In this document: positions 7,497 to 13,954 of the stretch, one piece after another | Position numbering within the stretch: position 1 is the stretch's first letter | How the letters are laid out: every line of letters starts with the position of its first letter | NCBI GenBank assembly: GCA_035938015.1 | Contig: DASZHJ010000408.1 | Location: 1-14,711 of the forward strand | Origin: DASZHJ01 sp035938015 | Lineage (GTDB): Bacteria; Pseudomonadota; Alphaproteobacteria; ATCC43930; CGMCC-115725 | Direction of reading: 5' to 3' | DNA length: 14,711 nucleotides | Notes under the pieces: generated by a model | Seen by the model: the letters and a program-made list of their open reading frames with translations, nothing else | Database searches by the model: none | Told to the model about the DNA's origin: nothing | Made by a program: the position numbers and the translations under genes

Positions 7497-7516
7497 GATT
7501 GGGGGAAGGGCCTCGC

Positions 7517-8959
7517 GTGAGCGACGCCAAGGCGAAGAGGGGAGTAGCGGTTGCGGCCTTCGATGAGATGCGCGGGCCGGAGGGCTGCTTCGCGAAATAT
7601 GAACCCATCCTGCGCTGGCTGGACCAAACCCCGGCCGAAACCATCGCGCTCAAACGCGCCGAAGCAGAGTTGCTATTCCGACGCATCGGCATCACCTTCG
7701 CGGTTTATACCGAAGGCGGCGATCCCGAGCGCCTGATCCCGTTCGATATCATCCCGCGCGTCCTCGATGGCGAGGAATGGCGCCTGTTGTCGCGCGGCCT
7801 CACGCAGCGCGTGCGTGCGCTCAATGCGTTTCTGCGCGACATCTATCACGCGCGCGAAATCCTGCAGGCGGGCAAGGTGCCCGAGCGGCTCATCCTGCAC
7901 AATGAGGGCTTCCGGCCGGAGATGCAGGATCTCGATCCGCCCCAAGGCGTCTATTGCCACATCTCCGGGATCGACGTGGTGCGCACCGCGCCCGATCAGT
8001 TTTACGTGCTGGAGGATAATTGCCGCACCCCCTCTGGCGTCTCGTACATGCTGGAGAATCGCGAGGCGATGATGCGGCTCTTCCCCGACCTGTGCGCGCA
8101 GCATCGCCTGGCTCCGGTCTCCCGATATCCCGAAGAGCTCGCGGAGACGCTCAAGTCGGTGGCACCCGCGAACTGCGAGGGCGATCCCGTCGTGGTGCTG
8201 CTGACGCCGGGCTCCTACAACAGCGCCTATTACGAGCACTCCTTCCTGGCCGACGAGATGGGCGTGGAGCTGGTCGAGGGCGCCGATCTGCTCGTGGACG
8301 ACAACGTCGTCTATATGCGCACCACCGAAGGGCCGCGGCGGGTCGACGTGATCTATCGCCGGATCGACGACGATTTCATCGATCCCTTGGCGTTCCGTCC
8401 GGAATCCGTCGTGGGTACGGCGGGTCTGCTCAATGCCTATCGCGCGGGCAATGTTACGCTCGCCAACGCGATCGGTACCGGCGTCGTCGACGACAAAGCG
8501 GTCTACCCTTACGTGCCCACGATGATCCGCTTCTACCTCGGCGAGGAGCCGATCTTGCAGAACGTGCCGACTTACAGCTGCGGTCGCGCCGAGGATATGG
8601 GATATGTCCTGGATCATCTGCCCGAGCTCGTCGTGAAGGAGACCCGCGGCTCCGGCGGCTACGGCATGCTGGTGGGCCCGCGCGCGAGCGCGGCCGAGCT
8701 CTCGGCCTTCACCGAGAAACTCAAGGCGCGGCCGGCAGATTATATCGCGCAGCCGACGCTCGCCCTCTCGACATGCCCCACCTTCGTGGCAGGCGGCGTG
8801 GCGCCCCGGCACGTCGACCTCCGGCCTTTCGTCCTCATGGGCAAGGAAATCCGGATCGTGCCGGGCGGCCTCACCCGCGTGGCGCTCCGGGAGGGCTCGC
8901 TGGTGGTGAATTCGAGCCAGGGCGGAGGCACCAAGGACACTTGGGTGCTGGAAAGCTGA
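7517..8959 (+). CDS. Circularly permuted ATP-grasp protein (COG2308, DUF404/407)
   Basis: A 480-residue protein of the circularly permuted ATP-grasp family. ATP-grasp enzymes activate a carboxylate with ATP and join it to an amine, so a peptide- or amide-ligase role is predicted; no member has a settled substrate as far as I know. Visible landmarks: RRIGITFAVY (56-64), PFDIIPRVLDG (75-85), HISGIDVVR (148-156), VLEDNCRTPSGVSYMLENR (164-182), LLTPGSYNSAYYEH (228-241), VDVIYRRIDDDF (276-287), the glycine-rich VVKETRGSGGYGMLVGP (372-388) and HVDLRPFVLMG (432-442). Length is normal for the family. The GTG at 7517 is preferred because GGGGGAAGGG ends 6 bases before it; a TTG at 7499 would place that site inside the gene. 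It is followed 7 bp later by the alpha-E gene, strongly suggesting one operon. Confidence 0.9.
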   Translation: MSDAKAKRGVAVAAFDEMRGPEGCFAKYEPILRWLDQTPAETIALKRAEAELLFRRIGITFAVYTEGGDPERLIPFDIIPRVLDGEEWRLLSRGLTQRVRALNAFLRDIYHAREILQAGKVPERLILHNEGFRPEMQDLDPPQGVYCHISGIDVVRTAPDQFYVLEDNCRTPSGVSYMLENREAMMRLFPDLCAQHRLAPVSRYPEELAETLKSVAPANCEGDPVVVLLTPGSYNSAYYEHSFLADEMGVELVEGADLLVDDNVVYMRTTEGPRRVDVIYRRIDDDFIDPLAFRPESVVGTAGLLNAYRAGNVTLANAIGTGVVDDKAVYPYVPTMIRFYLGEEPILQNVPTYSCGRAEDMGYVLDHLPELVVKETRGSGGYGMLVGPRASAAELSAFTEKLKARPADYIAQPTLALSTCPTFVAGGVAPRHVDLRPFVLMGKEIRIVPGGLTRVALREGSLVVNSSQGGGTKDTWVLES

Positions 8960-8966
8960 GGCGGAC

Positions 8967-9911
8967 ATGCTGAGCCGGACCGCGGACAGCCTCTATTGGC
9001 TCGCCCGCTATGTCGAGCGCGCGGAGAACATCGCGCGCACGGTCCTGGTCGGGCACTGGATGGCGAGCATGGCTCGCTCGCTCGGCAATCCCGGCAACGA
9101 ATGGGAATCGACGTTGATCGCGAGTGGATGCGAGGCGGGTTATCGCGCCAAGTACGCGGAGGTGACGCCGGCTGGCGTAGTCGACTATCTCGTGCGCGAT
9201 CCCGAGAACCCCTCGAGCCTGATCTCTTGTATCGAGACGGCGCGCCGCAACGCGCGCGCGGTGCGCACCGCGCTCACGGTCGACATGTGGAATGCGCTCA
9301 ACGAGACCTGGCTCCGGATGCGCGAGAAGCTGGTCTCCGGCTTCACCCTGGACCAGGTGAGCGAGGTGCTGGAGTGGGTGAAGCAGCGCTCACAGCTCTT
9401 CAACGGCGCTTATGCCAACACAATGCTGCGCAACGACGCCTACTATTTCACGCGGCTGGGTACGTTCGTGGAGCGCGCGGACAACACGGCCCGTCTGCTC
9501 GACGTCAAGTATCACGTGCTGCTGCCGCGGAGCGAGGGCGTCGGCGGGGCGCTCGATTACTATCAGTGGCAAGCAATCCTGCGCTCGGTGTCGGGACTCA
9601 GGAGCTACCACTGGGTCTATCACGATCGCTTGAAGCCGTGGCTGATCGCGGAGCTGCTGATTCTGCGGCCGGAGATGCCGCGCTCGCTGGTGAGCTGCTA
9701 CGACGAGATCGTGCGCACGCTGGACCTATTGGCCGAGGCTTATGGGGGCAAGCGCGGCGAGTGCCACCGGCTCACCGGTGAAGTCTATGCGCGGTTGCGC
9801 TACGGCCGGATCCAGGATGTCTTTCAGCTCGGGCTGCACGAGTTCCTGACCGAATTCATCAATCGCACCCTGATCCTCGGCGACGAGATCGCGTCGCTTT
9901 ACCTGATCTAG
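8967..9911 (+). CDS. Alpha-E domain protein (COG2307)
   Basis: A 314-residue, largely alpha-helical protein of the alpha-E family, almost always encoded beside the ATP-grasp protein. The N-terminus MLSRTADSLYWLARYVERAE is the family signature. The motif recurs: YVERAENIAR (15-24) and FVERADNTAR (167-176), indicating two homologous helical halves with conserved glutamates (Glu17, Glu169), the origin of the name. No signal peptide or membrane helix. The biochemical role is unknown; it is thought to act with the ATP-grasp partner in making or modifying a peptide. GAGG at 8958-8961, overlapping the upstream stop, gives a 5-base spacing to the ATG and suggests translational coupling. Length is typical. 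Confidence 0.9.
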   Translation: MLSRTADSLYWLARYVERAENIARTVLVGHWMASMARSLGNPGNEWESTLIASGCEAGYRAKYAEVTPAGVVDYLVRDPENPSSLISCIETARRNARAVRTALTVDMWNALNETWLRMREKLVSGFTLDQVSEVLEWVKQRSQLFNGAYANTMLRNDAYYFTRLGTFVERADNTARLLDVKYHVLLPRSEGVGGALDYYQWQAILRSVSGLRSYHWVYHDRLKPWLIAELLILRPEMPRSLVSCYDEIVRTLDLLAEAYGGKRGECHRLTGEVYARLRYGRIQDVFQLGLHEFLTEFINRTLILGDEIASLYLI

Positions 9912-9952
9912 CTACGCCGACATGGCATCAACTTCTTCCTTGTAGTGACCCC

Positions 9953-10762
9953 ATGAGACTTCGCGTTCAGCACGAGACGATCTATCGCTACGAGAAGCCG
10001 ATCCCGTACTCCATCCAGACGCTGCGCGTGAGCCCGCGCCCCTACGAGGGATGCGCGGTGCTGCATTGGAGCGTGCGCGGCGAGGGGCGGCGCGAGCTGC
10101 CCTCGCTTATCGACGGCTTCGGCAATCTCACGCACTGCCACACGGTGACGCGACCGCACACCGAGATGACCCTCGCGGTCGAAGGCGAGGTCGAGACCAC
10201 CGACACCGCGGGCATTGTGCGCGGCGCCCACGAGCCGCTGCCGCCGCTGTTCTTTCTGAGAGAGACCGCGCTCACGGCGACGCACCCCACGATCGCGGCG
10301 CTGGCGGCGAAAGTCGCCGGCGCGCCCGCGCTGCTGGCTCGGCTGCACAATCTCATGAGTGCCGTCAGGGATGCCATGGATTATCAGATCGGCGTTACCG
10401 ACGTGCAGACGGTGGCTGCGGACGCCCTGCAGAGAGGCGCCGGCGTTTGCCAGGATCACGCCCATGTCTTCATCGCGGCGGCCAAGATCCTGGGCATCCC
10501 CGCGCGCTACGTTGGCGGCTATCTTTGGACCGGACCCGAAGGCCGCGATTACGACGCGAGTCACGCCTGGGCCGAGGCCTTCGTGCCCGACCTCGGCTGG
10601 GTAGGCTTCGATGCCGCCAACCGCATCTGCCCGACCGCGTCCTATATCCGCGCGAGCGTCGGGCTCGACTACTGGTCGGCGGCGCCCGTGCGCGGCGTGC
10701 GCAAGGGCAGCTCGGCCGAGACGCTGGCGGTCAAGGTGACGGTGGGCGTCGGGGACCAATGA
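9953..10762 (+). CDS. Transglutaminase-like cysteine protease (COG1305)
   Basis: A 269-residue bacterial transglutaminase-like protein. The N-terminal beta domain (about 1-100, RLRVQHETIYRYEKPI) is typical of this COG1305 subgroup. The papain-like core carries the catalytic triad: Cys166 in GAGVCQDHAHVF, His204 in ASHAWAEAF and Asp220 in GWVGFDAAN. Such enzymes hydrolyse or rearrange peptide or isopeptide bonds. With the ATP-grasp and alpha-E proteins it would act on the same peptide product or carrier. No signal peptide, so a cytoplasmic location is likely. The gap from the alpha-E gene is 41 bp and the ribosome site is weak, but strand and known gene association support one operon. It converges on the crotonase gene with 17 bp between stops. 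Confidence 0.9.
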   Translation: MRLRVQHETIYRYEKPIPYSIQTLRVSPRPYEGCAVLHWSVRGEGRRELPSLIDGFGNLTHCHTVTRPHTEMTLAVEGEVETTDTAGIVRGAHEPLPPLFFLRETALTATHPTIAALAAKVAGAPALLARLHNLMSAVRDAMDYQIGVTDVQTVAADALQRGAGVCQDHAHVFIAAAKILGIPARYVGGYLWTGPEGRDYDASHAWAEAFVPDLGWVGFDAANRICPTASYIRASVGLDYWSAAPVRGVRKGSSAETLAVKVTVGVGDQ

Positions 10763-10779
10763 TCCGCGCTTGATCCGGC

Positions 10780-11586
10780 TCACCGCCCTCGAAACTGCGG
10801 CGCGCGCTTGGCACTCCAGGCCGCCAGGCCCTCGGCGAGGTCCTCCGAGCGCATGCAGCGGATGACGGCGGCTTCCACCTCGGCGGCGTCGGCGGTGCCG
10901 CGCGCGACGGCATTGAGTGCCCGCTTCATGCCCTGAACCGCGAGCGGCGCGCGCGAGGCGAGTATGTCCGCGAAGGCATCGATGCGCGCTGCGAACTCGC
11001 CGGTGGGCACGACCTCATCGAGATAACCGATCTCCAGCAGCCTTTGGGCGGTCATCGGCACGCCCGTGAGGAACAGCCGCTTGGCGGCGCCGATGCCCAG
11101 CCGCGTGACGTAGCGCCGGAGTCCACTCAGATAATAGTGCACACCGAGCCGGCTCGCGGGCATGCCGAGCTCCATGCCTTCGACGCCGATCCGGAAATCG
11201 CAGGCGAGCGCGAGGTCGGTGGCGCCACCGTAGACGCTGCCGTTGAGCGCGCAGATCGTGGGGATCCGCAGCTCCTCCAGCTGCTCGACCATGCGCTCGA
11301 AGAGGTCCGGCCCGGGCGCCGCGGGGGCGGCCTCGGCGCTCTCCGTCTTGAGCGCGCCCAGGTCGTAGCCCGCGCAGAACGTCGACCCCGCTCCGGTCAG
11401 GATCAGAACCCGGAGCTCCGGGCTCCGATCGACCGAGGTCATCAGCTGCGACAGCACGTCGAGATCACCGCGCTCGATCCGGTTGCGATGCCGCGGCCGA
11501 TTGAGCCGAATGGTGGCGCGGTCCCGCGCCAGCTCGAGGATCGGCGGGCTCGAGATGGGAGTATCGGTCGCTGGCTCAACGGTCAC
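10780..11586 (-). CDS. Crotonase-fold enoyl-CoA hydratase/isomerase family protein, atypical active site
   Basis: A 268-residue crotonase-superfamily protein; members act on acyl-CoA thioesters as hydratases, isomerases, hydrolases or decarboxylases. The oxyanion-hole elements are present: FCAGYDL (70-76) and the Gly-Gly of VYGGATDLALACD (118-130). Aligned by eye to rat enoyl-CoA hydratase, the Glu144 position is Asp124 and the Glu164 position is Ala144 (LGMPASRLG), so the two acid/base glutamates of a hydratase are not both there. LGVHYYLSGLRR follows where the hydratase has an IPGAGGTQRL-type segment. A hydrolase, isomerase or other CoA role is therefore as likely as hydration. The GTG at 11586 has a strong ribosome site (GAGGAG, 11594-11599 on the minus strand, spacing 7). 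It faces away from the repeat-protein gene and appears monocistronic. Confidence 0.88.
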   Translation of the reverse strand: MTVEPATDTPISSPPILELARDRATIRLNRPRHRNRIERGDLDVLSQLMTSVDRSPELRVLILTGAGSTFCAGYDLGALKTESAEAAPAAPGPDLFERMVEQLEELRIPTICALNGSVYGGATDLALACDFRIGVEGMELGMPASRLGVHYYLSGLRRYVTRLGIGAAKRLFLTGVPMTAQRLLEIGYLDEVVPTGEFAARIDAFADILASRAPLAVQGMKRALNAVARGTADAAEVEAAVIRCMRSEDLAEGLAAWSAKRAPQFRGR

Positions 11587-11639
11587 AGAGGGTCTCCTCG
11601 GGGTTCAGGCGGGCGTGGCGGAACGGGCAAGTGTATTCG

Positions 11640-11688
11640 CGACTCGGGTCGATTCGGGTCAATTGAGGCCATCGGCACACCCGAGTCG
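11640..11688. repeat. 10-bp inverted repeat in the divergent intergenic region
   Basis: CGACTCGGGT (11640-11649) and ACCCGAGTCG (11679-11688) are perfect reverse complements, 29 bases apart. A 10-bp tandem pair, TCGGGTCGAT/TCGGGTCAAT (11644-11663), overlaps the left arm. It lies between the divergent crotonase and repeat-protein genes and could be an operator. Chance occurrence in GC-rich DNA is plausible. Confidence 0.3.
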
Positions 11689-11721
11689 GCCGCGGAAATC
11701 CATGGAGTCGCACCCTCCCCG

Positions 11722-12879
11722 ATGACGAGCGGCGGGAAGCGGAGTAAAGGGGATTCCGATGGAGGGCAGACGCACCTTGGGACCAGCGCCGATGGGCCGG
11801 GCATCGACGATCGTGGAAAGATGCACCAAGGTGCGCCGATCGAGACCAGCGATAGCGAGACCGAGACCACGGATGGCCGGCCGGCGATGCGCGGCATGAT
11901 CCCGCTCACGCAATCCAAGATGCATGCGGCGCCGACGCCGGGGCCCGCGCAGCCGGCCTTGCCGCGGCGCTCGGCGCTGGTCATCGAGATCCTGTCGTTC
12001 GTGCTGATCGCCTTTCTGGTGGTGTCCGCTCTGCTGTTCAATTTTGCCACCCCGGGCCGGCTAACCACCGCGCCCTCCGCCGTAACCGTGCAGCTTCCGC
12101 CCAAACCCGCCGATCCCGCCGTGATGCCGCCCGCGCCGGGTCCGGTTGCCCAGGAGGACCATCCCACGGCCGAGGCGGAACCCCAGAGCACGGCCGCCCT
12201 CCCGGACGTACAGCCGGAAGCCGGCTCGGAGGCGACGCCGCAAGTCGAACCTCCCGCTGAAGCCGCAGTGCTCCCGCCCGCGGCAACCCCGCAGGTCGAA
12301 CCTCCCGTTGAAGCCGCAGTACTGCCGCCCGCGGCAACCCCGCAGGTCGAACCTCCCGTAGAAGCCGCAGTGCTGCCGCCCGCGGCAACCCCGCAGGTCG
12401 AACCTCCCGTAGAAGCCGCAGCGCTGCCGCCCGCGGCAATCCCGCAGGTCGAACCTCCCGTAGAAGCCGCAGCGCTGCCGCCCGCGGCAACGCCGGCGCC
12501 GTCGGATACCGCAAATGGCGCCACGAGCAAGGGTGCTCCGGAGCCGGCTGCCGCGCCCGCCCCCGTCGAAGCAACGGCGTCGGTGGCGCTTCCGGCGGAG
12601 GAGGCGGTGGCATTGATCCGACACGGCGACCAACTCCTGGCTACCGGCGACATCGTCGCGGCGCGCTCCGCCTACGAGCGCGCCGCCGCCGGCGGCAACC
12701 GGGTCGCGGCGATAGGAGTCGCCAAGACCTACGACCCCGTGTTCTTGCTGCAGGCGGGCGTGCGTGGTCTCAAAGGCGATCCGCAGCGGGCGGCGCTCTG
12801 GTACGGCAGGGCCGCGGCGGCGGGCGATCGCGAGGCGCAGCAACGCCTGAGGCGGCTGCGCGCGCAATTTCCGCAGTGA
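11722..12879 (+). CDS. Membrane-anchored Pro-rich repeat protein with C-terminal Sel1/TPR-like domain
   Basis: 385 residues from ATG 11722. Residues 1-83 are polar and low in complexity. One hydrophobic segment (about 85-108, ALVIEILSFVLIAFLVVSAL) looks like a signal anchor. A long Pro/Ala/Glu-rich linker follows, holding five 17-residue repeats (171-255, consensus ATPQVEPPVEAAVLPPA). The C-terminal ~93 residues carry Sel1/TPR-like helices (ARSAYERAAAGGNRVAAIGV and RAALWYGRAAAAGDREAQQ), usually protein-binding. The likely topology is N-terminus inside, with a periplasmic linker reaching out to a helical binding domain. The start is uncertain: in-frame ATGs at 11821, 11887, 11896 and 11920 would all keep the anchor, and none has a clear ribosome site. 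Upstream extension is rejected because it overlaps the minus-strand crotonase gene. Partner unknown. It converges on the GTPase gene with 6 bp between stops. Confidence 0.75.
   Translation: MTSGGKRSKGDSDGGQTHLGTSADGPGIDDRGKMHQGAPIETSDSETETTDGRPAMRGMIPLTQSKMHAAPTPGPAQPALPRRSALVIEILSFVLIAFLVVSALLFNFATPGRLTTAPSAVTVQLPPKPADPAVMPPAPGPVAQEDHPTAEAEPQSTAALPDVQPEAGSEATPQVEPPAEAAVLPPAATPQVEPPVEAAVLPPAATPQVEPPVEAAVLPPAATPQVEPPVEAAALPPAAIPQVEPPVEAAALPPAATPAPSDTANGATSKGAPEPAAAPAPVEATASVALPAEEAVALIRHGDQLLATGDIVAARSAYERAAAGGNRVAAIGVAKTYDPVFLLQAGVRGLKGDPQRAALWYGRAAAAGDREAQQRLRRLRAQFPQ
11771..11835. repeat. Nested inverted repeats near the 5' end of the repeat-protein gene
   Basis: CGCACCTTGG (11771-11780) is the exact reverse complement of CCAAGGTGCG (11826-11835). 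Inside lies a smaller stem, CGATG (11790-11794) with CATCG (11802-11806). The right arm overlaps the candidate start ATG 11821. If the real start is at 11887 or later, this would be a structured leader; otherwise it is coding sequence. Confidence 0.3.
12232..12486 (+). repeat. Five in-frame 51-bp tandem repeats (minisatellite)
   Basis: Five units of 51 bp (12232, 12283, 12334, 12385, 12436 onward), each encoding 17 residues of the type ATPQVEPPVEAAVLPPA, followed by the start of a sixth (ATP). Units 3 and 4 differ at one base, as do units 4 and 5; units 2 and 3 differ at two, units 1 and 2 at six. The decreasing divergence toward the 3' side points to recent stepwise duplication there. Confidence 0.95.
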
Positions 12880-12885
12880 CATGCG

Positions 12886-13896
12886 CTAACCCGTGACTGC
12901 CGCGCGGAAGGATTTTTCCAGCGCCGCTGCGTCGATGTTGCGGGTGATGAACACGATCCGCGAGCGGCGGTCGGTATCGGGCCAATCCTGAAGCTCGCGC
13001 GGCGGGTGCAGGACGTGCTGCACCGCGTGCACGACGACCGGCCGCGCCCGGCCTTGGACGTGGACGATCCCCTTGACGCGCAGAAGATCGGGTCCCCGCA
13101 GCGAGGCCACCGCTTCGAGCCATTGGGCGACCCGTGGCCAGGGCAGGGGCTCGTCATACACCAGGACGCGGGACTCGATGCCGTGGTGATGGTCGTCGTG
13201 GGCTTCGTGCGCGTGGGCGTGCGGCTCGATCTCGGGCGCCGGAAAAGCCCGGCCCTCCGCGGGTGCACCGAACAGTGCATCGGGCTCGATCGCGCCATTG
13301 ACTGCGCTTAGGATTGGCGCCGAGGCATTGAGCGTCCGGAGCCGCACCGTGATCGCGGAGATGTCGCGGGGGGACACGAGATCGCTCTTGGTCAGCACCA
13401 GACGATCCGCCACAGCCGCCTGCTTCGCGGACTCAAAGTGCTCGCTGAGCTGGCCGAGCGCATTCACGGCATCGACGGTGGTGATGACGTGGTCCATGCG
13501 ATAGTGCCGGGTCACGCCGGGATCGGCCATGAGCGCATGCAGGATCGGCGCGGGATCGGCGAGGCCCGTGGTCTCGATCAGGACGCGGCGGAACGCCGGC
13601 ACCTCGCCGCGGCGCCGCCGATCGAACAGGCTCATGAGCGTGTCCACGAGGTCGCCGCGGAGCGTGCAACAGAGGCAACCGCTCTTCAGCAGCACTGCAT
13701 TGTCGAGCGCCGTCTCGATCAGGAGATGATCGAGCCCGACCTCGCCGAACTCGTTGACGATCACGGCGGTGTCGCTCATGCCGGAATGCCGGAGCAGGCT
13801 ATTCAGCAGCGTGGTCTTGCCGCTGCCGAGAAATCCCGTGATCAAGGAGCCGCCGATCGGCTCGTTCGGGATTGTGTGGGGATCCGTGGTGCGCAC
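12886..13896 (-). CDS. CobW/COG0523-family G3E GTPase, putative metallochaperone
   Basis: 336 residues from GTG 13896. G3E P-loop GTPases of this family deliver or insert metals (Zn, Co, Ni, Fe) into target proteins. Visible motifs: Walker A GFLGSGKT (21-28), NEFGEVGLD (48-56), the metal-binding CLCC (Cys74, Cys76, Cys77), ETTGLADPAP (108-117) and TKSD (169-172) for guanine recognition. A histidine-rich loop (226-238, PHAHAHEAHDDHHHG region) precedes the C-terminal CobW_C domain (about 243-336) and suggests Zn or Ni/Co handling. The start is chosen because GAGGA (13905-13909 on the minus strand) lies 8 bases ahead; a longer start at ATG 13956 would overlap the first codon of the divergent gene. 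The metal and client are not shown: no zinc-regulon (Zur) site or obvious metalloenzyme is in the window. Confidence 0.9.
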   Translation of the reverse strand: MRTTDPHTIPNEPIGGSLITGFLGSGKTTLLNSLLRHSGMSDTAVIVNEFGEVGLDHLLIETALDNAVLLKSGCLCCTLRGDLVDTLMSLFDRRRRGEVPAFRRVLIETTGLADPAPILHALMADPGVTRHYRMDHVITTVDAVNALGQLSEHFESAKQAAVADRLVLTKSDLVSPRDISAITVRLRTLNASAPILSAVNGAIEPDALFGAPAEGRAFPAPEIEPHAHAHEAHDDHHHGIESRVLVYDEPLPWPRVAQWLEAVASLRGPDLLRVKGIVHVQGRARPVVVHAVQHVLHPPRELQDWPDTDRRSRIVFITRNIDAAALEKSFRAAVTG

Positions 13897-13917
13897 GGCG
13901 GCGATCCTCGCACAGGG

Positions 13918-13947
13918 TTGATCCCGTGCAAACCCAGACCCTAAGAT
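13918..13947 (+). promoter_or_regulatory. Possible sigma-70-type promoter of the binding-protein gene
   Basis: TTGATC (13918-13923), an 18-base spacer and TAAGAT (13942-13947) resemble -35 and -10 boxes. Transcription would begin close to the ATG at 13955, implying a leaderless or nearly leaderless mRNA, consistent with the lack of a clear ribosome site. A GGGTT/AACCC inverted repeat (13915-13919, 13931-13935) overlaps the -35 box and spacer. Not verified. Confidence 0.3.
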
Positions 13948-13954
13948 CGCCCCC

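Noticed and set aside
11583..12653. Long Ser/Gly/Ala-rich open frame on the minus strand, and similar Arg-rich frames, over the tandem-repeat region
   Set aside because: These are shadows of the plus-strand gene: the 51-bp unit is a multiple of three and open in several frames. The plus frame has the membrane segment and Sel1/TPR-like end and sensible codon use.
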